Shown here: positions 1 through 7,940 of the stretch, one piece after another
Layout: every line of letters begins with the position of its first letter
How positions within the stretch are numbered: the first letter of the stretch is position 1
From: Bacteroidia bacterium
GTDB lineage: Bacteria; Bacteroidota; Bacteroidia; NS11-12g; UBA955
Length of the DNA: 14,733 bases
Direction: 5' to 3'
NCBI GenBank assembly: GCA_023258655.1
Contig: JALQWO010000019.1
Location: 1-14,733 of the forward strand
The notes under the pieces: generated by a model
Told to the model about the DNA's origin: nothing
The model's database searches: none
Seen by the model: the letters and a program-made list of their open reading frames with translations, nothing else
Position numbers and translations under genes: made by a program

Positions 1-353
1 GCCCCCATTCCGTGCTTATCGATGTAGCCATTGATCGCGGTGGAAATTTTGAAACTTCGGAAGTTACCAATCACGAAAAACCCATTTTTCATAAGCACGA
101 TGTGATTCATTATTGTGTACCCAATATCGCGTCAAGGGTAAGCAGAACAGCCAGCTACACCCTAAGCAATGTGTTTACTCCCATGCTCGATGAGATGGCA
201 CAAATGGGAGGGTTTGGTGAGTTTTTGCGCATGAAGGCTGGCGTTCGCAAAGGGACGTACTTGTATCGCGGAAGTTTGACAAATAAGAACTTGGCCGACA
301 AATTTGCCATTAAATACCATGACATCGACCTCATGGTTGGGCTGTTCATGTAA
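1..353 (+). CDS. ald: Alanine dehydrogenase, C-terminal part (5' end outside window)
   Basis: This is the last ~117 codons of an alanine dehydrogenase, the cytoplasmic NAD-dependent enzyme that interconverts L-alanine with pyruvate and ammonia. The frame is open to the window edge (codons from base 3) and ends at TAA 351-353. Visible family features are the stretch VLIDVAIDRGGNFETSE, then HYCVPNIASRVSRTASYTLSN, the region that closes the Rossmann NAD-binding domain and returns to the catalytic domain in the AlaDH/PNT family. The tail (RKGTYLYRGSLTNKNLADKF) resembles the Bacteroidota form of the enzyme as I recall it. The N-terminal catalytic domain and most of the NAD site lie outside the window, so activity cannot be judged. 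The related transhydrogenase alpha subunit is less likely because no membrane extension follows. The stop lies one base from the recF stop on the other strand. Confidence 0.85.
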   Translation, partial: PHSVLIDVAIDRGGNFETSEVTNHEKPIFHKHDVIHYCVPNIASRVSRTASYTLSNVFTPMLDEMAQMGGFGEFLRMKAGVRKGTYLYRGSLTNKNLADKFAIKYHDIDLMVGLFM

Positions 354-354
354 A

Positions 355-1425
355 TCAGAGGTGGTGATGCAATTTGTTTGCGTCAATGGGCTGGAAATGG
401 GTTTCTACCCGGCTCGCATGTGTGTCGGTGATTAATATCTGCCCGTAACCTGAAACACCTACCATATCAATCAGTCGTTGAGCCCGTTGCTCATCGATTT
501 TTTCAAAAATGTCATCCAACAGCAATATGGGGTGGTTTTTGGTCACCGATTGAAAATAATTGTATTGGGCCAATTTTAAGGCGATGATGAAGCTCTTGAT
601 TTGTCCCTGAGATCCATATTTCTTCAGTGGGAAATCGCCTAATCCGAAGACCAAATCGTCTTTGTGAATTCCCACCGAAGTTCGTTGAGCAGACATGTCC
701 AGTCGGTAGGAATCTCGTAGCAACGTTTCAAATTCGCCTTCATTGAGTGGACTCTCGTATCGAATGGTCGGATTCTCTATGCCTTGGCTCAAATTTCGGT
801 ATATATCCACGAAATGGGAGAGTAGCTTGTCCACAAAAGCTTTGCGTTTTTCATGTATCAACAAGCCCGTTGGAATCAATTTGGCATCAAAACTTGCGAG
901 CAAATCTGGGTCAATGAATCGGCCTTGCATGGATTTTAACAGTGCGTTGCGTTGTTCCAATGCCTTTTTATAAGTGCTGAGATTTTGGAGGTAGGCTTTA
1001 TCGATCTGACACAAACTCAAATCCATAAACTTTCTTCTGTCCTCACTGTTTCCGAGCACCAAGTCGATGTCGTAAGGGGTAATAAACACAGTTTGAATCA
1101 TCCCGATATGGTCGAGTAGTCGCGGATAAACTTTGTCGTTCTTTTTGATGGTTTTTTTCCCCCCTTCAAATTGAATGAGGATTTCCGTTGGGACATCGCC
1201 CTCGAATTGGCCTTTGACAGTAAAAAAGGGTTTGTCGTGTTCGATGATCTGACTATCGATGCCGTTAAAATAACTTTTGGCATTGGCCAAATAATGAACC
1301 GCATCGAGTATGTTGGTTTTTCCAACGCCATTGGCCCCGGTGAGGGTATTGATGCCATCACAAAACTCCAACGATCGTTCGCTGTGATTTTTGAAATGAA
1401 ACAATTGTAAACGTTGTAAATACAC
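355..1425 (-). CDS. recF: DNA replication and repair protein RecF
   Basis: RecF is an SMC/ABC-type ATPase that acts with RecO and RecR to load RecA at single-stranded gaps. The 356-residue product is a normal RecF length. It opens MYLQRLQLFHFKNHS, the typical RecF start, and has Walker A GANGVGKT at residues 30-37, an ABC signature region with SQGQ at 272-275, and Walker B ILLLDD at 300-305 followed by the RecF-like FEKIDEQR. The chosen start is GTG at 1425-1423; no in-frame ATG lies between it and the upstream stop, and the family N-terminus begins exactly there. The gene is transcribed away from dnaE across a 120-bp gap and runs tail to tail into ald with one base between the stops. It is not next to dnaA, dnaN or gyrB inside this window, unlike the classical arrangement in many bacteria. 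Confidence 0.96.
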   Translation of the reverse strand: MYLQRLQLFHFKNHSERSLEFCDGINTLTGANGVGKTNILDAVHYLANAKSYFNGIDSQIIEHDKPFFTVKGQFEGDVPTEILIQFEGGKKTIKKNDKVYPRLLDHIGMIQTVFITPYDIDLVLGNSEDRRKFMDLSLCQIDKAYLQNLSTYKKALEQRNALLKSMQGRFIDPDLLASFDAKLIPTGLLIHEKRKAFVDKLLSHFVDIYRNLSQGIENPTIRYESPLNEGEFETLLRDSYRLDMSAQRTSVGIHKDDLVFGLGDFPLKKYGSQGQIKSFIIALKLAQYNYFQSVTKNHPILLLDDIFEKIDEQRAQRLIDMVGVSGYGQILITDTHASRVETHFQPIDANKLHHHL

Positions 1426-1545
1426 AGTGCAAATTAAATCAATTGCCTAGAACAAGCGGATTCTTCCACGGTCTTGAGTTATTCCAAATTGTCCACATTG
1501 GTTTAGAGTCTTTTGGGATTGATTTATCTTCGTTTGCTCCCTGTT
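1426..1545. promoter_or_regulatory. Divergent recF/dnaE intergenic region
   Basis: This 120-bp gap must hold the start signals for both recF (leftward) and dnaE (rightward). I see no strong Shine-Dalgarno sequence before either start. On the + strand TATCTTCG at 1525-1532 matches the Bacteroidota -7 consensus TAnnTTTG at 7 of 8 positions, but it lies only about 14 bases before the dnaE ATG and no -33 TTG sits at the usual distance, so I do not call it a promoter. The nonamer TTGTCCACA at 1489-1497 differs from the DnaA box TTATCCACA at one position. The existence of divergent promoters here is inferred from gene orientation. Confidence 0.5.
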
Positions 1546-4500
1546 ATGCCGGTTTTCTCTCATTTGCATGTACATACCCAATACTCGCTCCTCGACGGTG
1601 CTGCGAGTATCAAAAGCCTGGTTAAAAAAGCCAAGGCCGATGGTATGCCTGCGCTTGCGATTACCGACCATGGAAACATGTTTGGCGCCTTTGAGTTCTA
1701 TCAAGCCGTTACCAAAGAAGGTTTGATGCCCGTGATTGGTTGCGAATTTTATGTGGTTGAAGACCGATTTCAAAAGTCCTTCACCCAAGGAACCAAGGAC
1801 AAACGTTACCATCAATTGCTGTTGGCGAAAAATCAACAAGGGTATGCCAATTTGAGTAAGCTATGTTCATTGGGTTACTTGGAAGGTTTGTACAGCAAAT
1901 ATCCTCGGGTTGACCGCGCACTCATTGAGCAATATAGTGAGGGATTGATCGCAACGACTTGTTGTATTGGTGCCCAGGTGCCCCAAGCCATATTGTGGAA
2001 AGGCGAAGAAGAGGCCGAGCGCATTTTCTGTGAGTGGCACAAGATTTTTGGAGAGGATTACTACATTGAACTGCAGCGACATGGGTTGCAAAACCTCGAT
2101 GGGACAGGGATTTCTCAAGAGGATATCAATCAAATTTTGATCAAGTGGGGCAAGAAATACAACGTGCCCATCATTGCCACGAACGACTCGCATTACACCG
2201 ATAAAAAGGATGCGAACGCACATGACATTCTGTTGTGCATCAACACGGGAGAGTTTCAAAGTACCCCCAAAGCCAACAATGAAGAAGGGGGAAAGGGTTT
2301 TCGTTTTGCCTTTCCAAACGATGAGTTTTTCTTCAAAACCCAGGCAGAGATGGAAGCCCTGTTTTCGGACATCCCCGAGGCACTGGACAATACCAATCGC
2401 CTGATTTCCACCATCGATCCCCCCAAGTTGTCTCGTGATATCGTATTGCCGAACTACGCGCTACCCATGGGCTTTGACGATCAAAACGTTTTTCTGAAAC
2501 ACCTGGCTTATGAGGGTTGTAAGAAGCGATATGGTGGCACCATTCCCACACCAGTTCAGGAGCGTCTCGATTTTGAACTGAATACCATTACCCATTCGGG
2601 ATTTGCCGGTTATTTCTTGATTGTTCAAGACTTTACCACAGCGGCCCGTGAAATGGATGTGTGGGTGGGTCCGGGCAGGGGATCTGCCGCCGGCAGTTTG
2701 GTTGCCTATTGCTTGGGTATCACAAACGTGGATCCCGTAAAATACGATTTGCTGTTTGAGCGTTTTCTGAATCCGGAGCGGGTGAGTATGCCCGACGTGG
2801 ACATCGACTTCGACGATGTAGGTCGCGACCGTGTCATTCAATACGTAGCCCAAAAATATGGGGAACGTCGCATCGCCCAAATCATCACGTATGGTACCAT
2901 GGCTGCAAAAAGTGCGATCCGTGATGTGGGCAGGGTTCTTCAGTATCCATTGCCAAATACCGATAGATTGGCGAAGATGGTTGTGGGGAACTTGAATTTG
3001 CAAACCTTGCTTCACGTAGATCCGGATGAACTCGCCAAAGACGATTCCAAGAACTTAAAGCCGGAGGAAATCGATAGCGTTAGAGAAATTCAAAAGGTTT
3101 ACAATGGCAACGATGACGCGGCCAAAGTGTTGAAAGATGCCGAGAAGTTGGAGGGTAGCGTAAGAAATACTGGGGTTCATGCCTGTGGGATCATCATTGC
3201 TCCCCAAGATATCGATGAGTTGGTGCCCGTTGCGCTATCTAAGGAATCACAGTGGATTCAGGTTCAATACGATGTTACGCAAATTGAAAAGGCCGGTTTG
3301 CTGAAAATGGACTTTCTGGGGTTGAGTACACTCACCATCATGAAAGATGCCATCAAGTTGATCAAAGAAACCACAGGGGATATCATTGATTTGGATACCA
3401 TTCCCTTGGATGATGTCAAAACCTATGAATTGTTTCAACGGGGCGAAACCAATGGCGTATTTCAGTTTGAAAGCCCTGGAATGCAGAAGTACATGCGTGA
3501 GTTGAAACCCACGCAATTTGGTGATTTGATCGCCATGAATGCTTTGTACCGTCCCGGACCGCTGAAGTATATTCCCGATTTTATCGACAGGAAACATGGC
3601 AGAAAGCCGGTGGTATTTGACTTGCCAGAAATGGAGGAATACCTGAAGGAAACTTATGGTATTACTGTTTATCAAGAGCAGGTGATGTTGCTGAGTCAGA
3701 AATTGGCAGGATTCTCAAAGGGTAAAGCCGATGAGCTCCGCAAAGCGATGGGTAAAAAGAACAAGAGCATCATTGATCAACTGAAAGGTGATTTCATGGC
3801 GGGAGCCCTAGAAAAAGGATTCCCTGAAAAAGTGCTTGAAAAAATTTACTCGGATTGGGAAGAATTTGCCCAATATGCATTCAACAAATCTCACTCCACT
3901 TGCTATGCCGTCATCGCATTTCAAACGGCCTATTTGAAAGCAAACTATCCGGCCCAATTCATGGCCGCGGTGCTGAAAAGCAACATGGGCGATATCAAAA
4001 AAATCACCTTCTACATGGAAGAATGCCATCGTCAAGGTATCAAAGTCCTGGGGCCCGATTTGAATGAAAGTCGCAACGTATTTACCGTAACCCCAAGTGG
4101 ACAAATCCGTTTTGGATTGAGTGCAGTGAAGGGGGTAGGCGATAATGCCGTAGAAGAAATTTTGGTGGAGCGAGACAAAAACGGATCTTTCAAAAGTCTT
4201 TTTGATCTCACAACCCGTGTCAATTTGCGCGCAGTGAACAAACGCAACATTGAAAACATGGCAAAAGCGGGTGTGTTTGATTTCGATCCCAGATATCACC
4301 GTGCCCAATATGTAAAGGAAGATCCCAACGGAACCAACGGCATTGAATTGGCGATTCGATATGGTCAGCGAATCCAACAAGAGAAATTCAGCGGACAGAT
4401 GGGGTTGTTTGGCGGAGGTGCGAACTTGACCAACGAAGAGCCCAAATTGCCGCAAGTGGAGAAATTGACATTGCTGGAAGAACTCAAAGAGGAAGAGGAA

Positions 4501-5169
4501 CTGGTAGGGGTATTTTTGAGCAAGCATCCATTGGATGATTTCAAATTCATCTACGACAGCATTGTCAATACCAGTGTGAAAGACTATCGAGAATCCATAG
4601 AAAACAAATCACCCATCGTTTTTCAGATGATGGGAATCATTACCAGTGCCAAAGAGTTCATGAGCCAACAAGGGAATCCCTATGCTCGGTTTAACTTTAT
4701 GGATTATTCTGGAACCATTGAACTGTCGTTGTTTAAAGACAAATATTTGAAATTCAAACATTTGATAGACAAGGATTACATCTTGCTGATTCAAGGACAA
4801 ACGGATTACTCGAAGGCAAAAGATGAGATGCGGATGAATATTCACCACATCCAATTGGTCTCCGATGTAGATCCCATGACCATATATCGCTCAATTCAGG
4901 TGGACATGACGCCCGCTGATTTGGAACAAGGAAAACAGCAAATTGTGAGTGATGTATTGTCTCAGTTTCCAGGGAAATGTCCATTGTATTTCAATTTTTA
5001 TGATGCAGATGAGAACATGACGCTGCGCTTGGTTTCGAGGGCAGGCTTGAATTTCACTCATGAGGTTCGTGAGGTGCTCAATGAGATGGAAGTGGTGTAT
5101 ACACCCAAATTGGACGATAAGTGGCTGGTTGAACGAAAAGATGAAAGTCGCAGGTTTTACAATAGCTAG
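1546..5169 (+). CDS. dnaE: DNA polymerase III alpha subunit (replicative polymerase)
   Basis: This is the catalytic subunit of the chromosomal replicase. The product of 1207 residues starts at ATG 1546; a TTG at 1513 would add 11 residues, but MPVFSHLHVHTQYSLLDGA is the standard DnaE opening. An N-terminal PHP domain carries HLHVH (residues 6-10), TDHGN and NDSHYT. The polymerase domain has GPGRGSAAGS, the metal-binding aspartates in PDVDIDF (D417, D419) and the third catalytic aspartate in KMDFLGL (D589), by alignment with E. coli D401, D403 and D555. QMGLF at 951-955 fits the beta-clamp-binding motif. A helix-hairpin-helix region lies before it, and an OB-fold region follows around SKHPLDDF. 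All key polymerase residues appear present. The last codons overlap the next gene by 29 bp, suggesting a shared transcript. It is shorter than the ~1450-1500-residue DnaE I associate with many Flavobacteriaceae. Confidence 0.97.
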   Translation: MPVFSHLHVHTQYSLLDGAASIKSLVKKAKADGMPALAITDHGNMFGAFEFYQAVTKEGLMPVIGCEFYVVEDRFQKSFTQGTKDKRYHQLLLAKNQQGYANLSKLCSLGYLEGLYSKYPRVDRALIEQYSEGLIATTCCIGAQVPQAILWKGEEEAERIFCEWHKIFGEDYYIELQRHGLQNLDGTGISQEDINQILIKWGKKYNVPIIATNDSHYTDKKDANAHDILLCINTGEFQSTPKANNEEGGKGFRFAFPNDEFFFKTQAEMEALFSDIPEALDNTNRLISTIDPPKLSRDIVLPNYALPMGFDDQNVFLKHLAYEGCKKRYGGTIPTPVQERLDFELNTITHSGFAGYFLIVQDFTTAAREMDVWVGPGRGSAAGSLVAYCLGITNVDPVKYDLLFERFLNPERVSMPDVDIDFDDVGRDRVIQYVAQKYGERRIAQIITYGTMAAKSAIRDVGRVLQYPLPNTDRLAKMVVGNLNLQTLLHVDPDELAKDDSKNLKPEEIDSVREIQKVYNGNDDAAKVLKDAEKLEGSVRNTGVHACGIIIAPQDIDELVPVALSKESQWIQVQYDVTQIEKAGLLKMDFLGLSTLTIMKDAIKLIKETTGDIIDLDTIPLDDVKTYELFQRGETNGVFQFESPGMQKYMRELKPTQFGDLIAMNALYRPGPLKYIPDFIDRKHGRKPVVFDLPEMEEYLKETYGITVYQEQVMLLSQKLAGFSKGKADELRKAMGKKNKSIIDQLKGDFMAGALEKGFPEKVLEKIYSDWEEFAQYAFNKSHSTCYAVIAFQTAYLKANYPAQFMAAVLKSNMGDIKKITFYMEECHRQGIKVLGPDLNESRNVFTVTPSGQIRFGLSAVKGVGDNAVEEILVERDKNGSFKSLFDLTTRVNLRAVNKRNIENMAKAGVFDFDPRYHRAQYVKEDPNGTNGIELAIRYGQRIQQEKFSGQMGLFGGGANLTNEEPKLPQVEKLTLLEELKEEEELVGVFLSKHPLDDFKFIYDSIVNTSVKDYRESIENKSPIVFQMMGIITSAKEFMSQQGNPYARFNFMDYSGTIELSLFKDKYLKFKHLIDKDYILLIQGQTDYSKAKDEMRMNIHHIQLVSDVDPMTIYRSIQVDMTPADLEQGKQQIVSDVLSQFPGKCPLYFNFYDADENMTLRLVSRAGLNFTHEVREVLNEMEVVYTPKLDDKWLVERKDESRRFYNS

Positions 5170-6016
5170 AAATCTGCTTCAAGCCGATTATCCCCTGAAG
5201 GAAGCATTGCTCTCGGTACTGCCGCTGTGCGACGATATGGTGATTGCGGTGGGCAATTCGGTGGATGGGACAAAAGCGTATATAGAAGCGATGAACGAGC
5301 CCAAAATCCGATTGTTCGACACCGTTTGGGATGATACAAAACGAGTAGGAGGTGCCGTTTTGGCTGATGAAACCAACAAGGCACTGGATCAAGTTCCTGC
5401 GGATGCCGATTGGCTTGTATATATTCAGGCGGATGAGTGCTTGCACGAAAAGTATTTGCCCGTGGTTAGGGAAGCCATGTTGAAATATCTGCACGATGAT
5501 CAAGTAGATGCGTTGCTATTTGATTATTTGCATTTTTATGGCAATTACTCCATGGTGGGCGATTCGAGACGATGGTATCGACAAGAAATTCGCATCATAA
5601 AGAACCATCGCAACATCAGAAGTTGGCGAGACGCCCAAGGATTTCGAACTGCTTCGGGAAAAAAGTTAAAAGTGGCCAAAATAGATGCTTGTATTTTTCA
5701 CTATGGATGGGTAAAACATCCAAAATACCAACAGCAAAAACAGGCACAATTTCATCGCTTATGGCACGACGATTCATACATGGAAAAAAATGTTTTGGGG
5801 GTGGATGAGTTTGATTATGGGGCCATAGATTCCTTGAGTCATTTCAAGGGTACACATCCAAAAGTGATGCAAGCGCGTATCGAATCCATGGATTGGAACT
5901 TTGACTTTGACCCTACGCACAAGAATTTTGGTTTCAAGTCGAGGTTGTTGCACTGGATTGAGGAAAAAACAGGCTGGAGAGTAGGGGAATATAAAAATTT
6001 CATTCGCATTCGATGA
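5141..6016 (+). CDS. Glycosyltransferase family 2-like protein
   Basis: A 291-residue soluble protein with the fold signature of a small GT-A (family 2) glycosyltransferase, predicted to move a sugar from a nucleotide donor to an unknown acceptor, probably at the cytoplasmic face during surface glycan synthesis. The N-terminus MKVAGFTIARNLLQADYPL and the stretch DDMVIAVGNSVDGT are typical of the nucleotide-binding half. YIQADE (QADE at residues 96-99) sits where the metal-binding DxD motif is expected, with only one Asp plus a Glu. No membrane helix is evident. The open frame runs upstream to at least 5060, but ATG 5141 fits the family N-terminus. This start lies inside the end of dnaE (29-bp overlap), and the stop overlaps the next gene by ATGA, so it is probably translated from the dnaE mRNA. 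Donor and acceptor are unknown; no other polysaccharide genes are nearby. Confidence 0.8.
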   Translation: MKVAGFTIARNLLQADYPLKEALLSVLPLCDDMVIAVGNSVDGTKAYIEAMNEPKIRLFDTVWDDTKRVGGAVLADETNKALDQVPADADWLVYIQADECLHEKYLPVVREAMLKYLHDDQVDALLFDYLHFYGNYSMVGDSRRWYRQEIRIIKNHRNIRSWRDAQGFRTASGKKLKVAKIDACIFHYGWVKHPKYQQQKQAQFHRLWHDDSYMEKNVLGVDEFDYGAIDSLSHFKGTHPKVMQARIESMDWNFDFDPTHKNFGFKSRLLHWIEEKTGWRVGEYKNFIRIR

Positions 6017-7245
6017 CAAACAAACGCATAGTGATTATTGGCGCAGGAGCCTCTGGCTATTTTACGGCCATTAGGGTCAAGGAACTCAATCCCAAACTGG
6101 AAGTGATTATCCTTGAGAAAACGGGTAAGACACTATCTAAGCTGAGAATCAGTGGGGGCGGTCGTTGCAATGTTACCCATGATTGTAAAGGGGTGTCCGC
6201 GTTGTTACAGCACTATCCCCGCGGAAAGAATTTTCTGAAAAAGATATTCCATGATTGGTCTGTTCAGCACACCATTGATTGGTTTGAATCGAATGGAGTG
6301 CCCTTGAAAACAGAGAGTGATGGAAGGATGTTTCCGGTGACAGATTCTTCGGAAACAATTGCTCAGTTACTGGAATGGAAAGCCAAAAAGCTGGGGGTCC
6401 AATTGTATACAAATACCTCGGTAGTAACGATCGTGGCGCTGCCCGCCGGAGGAACTTACCGTTGGCAACTGAATTTTAACACCGGCGGCAGCGAAGTCGC
6501 CACCGATGTTGTCCTCGCAGTGGGTGGATTCTCCAAAGAATCTCAATACAACATGATCGCCAACTTGGGGGTGAAAATTGTACCACCGGTGCCGTCATTG
6601 TTTACCTTCAATATACCCGATTCCACGCTGCATACATTGCATGGATTGTCTGTGCAAGATGCGAGGGTTAAGTTAACAGGCTACCCAGAAGCCTATCAAG
6701 GGCCGTTGTTGGTAACGCACTGGGGGCTAAGCGGTCCGGCAGTGCTGAAAACAAGCGCCTGGGCAGCGCGGTGGCTGTATGAAAAAAAATACTGTACCAC
6801 TGCCTTGGTTTCATGGAAAAATTTGGGCGAAGAGGAGATGAGGGATTTCCTGCGTGATACACTGACCGAGAATGCGAAAAAGCGGATCGACAATGTATCT
6901 CCCGAAGGTATTCCCCGAAGGTTGTGGGACTATATATTACTGAGAGCCGGTACACCTACCACAAAACAAGCCGCCGATTTGAGCAAGCTGGAATTCAACA
7001 AGATCATAGAAAACCTCTGTCGAATGCCCTTTGAAACAGACGGTCGCACCATGTTCAAGGAGGAATTTGTTACAGCCGGAGGAATCGAACTAGAACAAGT
7101 CAATGCCAAAACCATGGAAATAAAAAGTGTTCCCGGTCTATATGCTACAGGTGAAGTACTCGATATCGATGGTGTGACCGGTGGATTTAATTTTCAAGCG
7201 GCTTGGTCAACAGCGGCAATTACAGCAATCGCTCTGTCGAACTAA
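6013..7245 (+). CDS. NAD(P)/FAD-dependent oxidoreductase, HI0933/YhiN (BaiN-like) family
   Basis: A 410-residue flavoprotein of the HI0933/YhiN family, predicted to be cytoplasmic. Residues 6-15 form the FAD dinucleotide-binding motif (IVIIGAGASG), followed by the family hallmark SGGGRCNVT at 47-55. The C-terminus has GLYATGEVLDIDGVTGGFNF then AAW, the second FAD-contacting segment typical of the family. One clostridial relative, BaiN, has been assigned a role in bile-acid dehydroxylation, but most family members have no established substrate and nothing here suggests bile acids. The ATG overlaps the glycosyltransferase stop (ATGA, 6013-6016), so translation is probably coupled. Its TAA at 7243-7245 overlaps the response regulator stop on the opposite strand, leaving no room for a separate terminator. 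The family call is secure; the reaction is unknown. Confidence 0.9.
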   Translation: MTNKRIVIIGAGASGYFTAIRVKELNPKLEVIILEKTGKTLSKLRISGGGRCNVTHDCKGVSALLQHYPRGKNFLKKIFHDWSVQHTIDWFESNGVPLKTESDGRMFPVTDSSETIAQLLEWKAKKLGVQLYTNTSVVTIVALPAGGTYRWQLNFNTGGSEVATDVVLAVGGFSKESQYNMIANLGVKIVPPVPSLFTFNIPDSTLHTLHGLSVQDARVKLTGYPEAYQGPLLVTHWGLSGPAVLKTSAWAARWLYEKKYCTTALVSWKNLGEEEMRDFLRDTLTENAKKRIDNVSPEGIPRRLWDYILLRAGTPTTKQAADLSKLEFNKIIENLCRMPFETDGRTMFKEEFVTAGGIELEQVNAKTMEIKSVPGLYATGEVLDIDGVTGGFNFQAAWSTAAITAIALSN

Positions 7246-7940
7246 TCTTTATCGTTGAATTTATAACCCAAACCACGATGGCTTAAAAAGTATTTTGGGT
7301 TTTTGATGTCTTCCTCGAAATACTTCCTAAATGCGAGAATAAAATTATCAATGGTGCGGGTACTTGGGAATACCGTGTAGCCCCAAACAGTTTTTAGGAT
7401 TTCCTCCCGTGTCACTACCTGATTCTTTTTCTCTATCAACAAACGCAACAATTGCGCTTCCTTCTTGGTGAGTTTGAATTCTCCGTTGATTCCGTGCGCT
7501 TTATAACTGTTGAAGTCTACAAAATTACCACCAAAACGGAACTCCATGAAGTTGATCGCTGGGTCTTCACGATGAGCACGCATGAGGATTTTTTGCACCC
7601 GCAACAACAACTCTTCCAATTCAAAAGGCTTGCTCATGTAATCGTCGGCGCCTGATTTTAAACCATTGATGCGGTCTTGGGCTGTATTGCCGGCCGATAG
7701 AATTAAAATGGGAACGTTGTTGCTCGAAAGTCGGATATGGTGCGTGGCAGTCAAGCCATCCATGCTAGGCATCATGATGTCCATAATAATCATGTCGAAG
7801 CTCTCTGTCCTCAACTTGTTTATGGCAACTGCACCATGGGGAGCCAATGTGACCTTGTATCCCTCAGACTCAAGATTGATTTTTAACAGTTCTGCGAGGT
7901 CTTGTTCATCCTCAACAACTAAGATTCGGTAGTTAATCAT
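7242..7940 (-). CDS. OmpR/PhoB-type response regulator
   Basis: A 232-residue two-component response regulator. The receiver domain (about residues 4-118) has the acidic pocket E10/D11, the phospho-acceptor D54 in MIIMDIMMPSMDG, the switch residue S82 and the conserved K104 in DDYMSKPF. A winged-helix DNA-binding domain follows (LTKKEAQLLRLL to the end; TREEILKTVWG, RTIDNFILAFRKYF, HRGLGYKF), so it should bind promoter DNA when phosphorylated. ATG at 7940-7938 is chosen because it overlaps the kinase stop as ATGA and matches the usual receiver start; a TTG four codons upstream is also in frame. The gene is downstream of and translationally coupled to its cognate kinase. Target genes are not evident; I see no repeated operator-like site in the two-component promoter region. 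It resembles the RprY-type regulators of Bacteroidota, but I do not assign that name. Confidence 0.95.
   Translation of the reverse strand: MINYRILVVEDEQDLAELLKINLESEGYKVTLAPHGAVAINKLRTESFDMIIMDIMMPSMDGLTATHHIRLSSNNVPILILSAGNTAQDRINGLKSGADDYMSKPFELEELLLRVQKILMRAHREDPAINFMEFRFGGNFVDFNSYKAHGINGEFKLTKKEAQLLRLLIEKKNQVVTREEILKTVWGYTVFPSTRTIDNFILAFRKYFEEDIKNPKYFLSHRGLGYKFNDKD

Noticed and set aside
1513..1545. An upstream TTG start adding 11 residues to DnaE
   Set aside because: ATG 1546 gives the standard DnaE opening, and the added residues (MGLIYLRLLPV) have no counterpart in the family.
2461..3015. A 184-codon minus-strand ORF inside dnaE
   Set aside because: Antisense to the DnaE polymerase core containing the catalytic aspartates; no family features.
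3808..4527. A 239-codon minus-strand ORF inside dnaE
   Set aside because: It lies wholly antisense to conserved DnaE sequence; its residues (Cys/His/Phe-rich) look like antisense translation and match no family.
5060..5140. A longer glycosyltransferase starting deep inside dnaE
   Set aside because: The 27 extra residues (Trp/Arg-rich) are out-of-frame dnaE sequence; the family N-terminus begins at ATG 5141.
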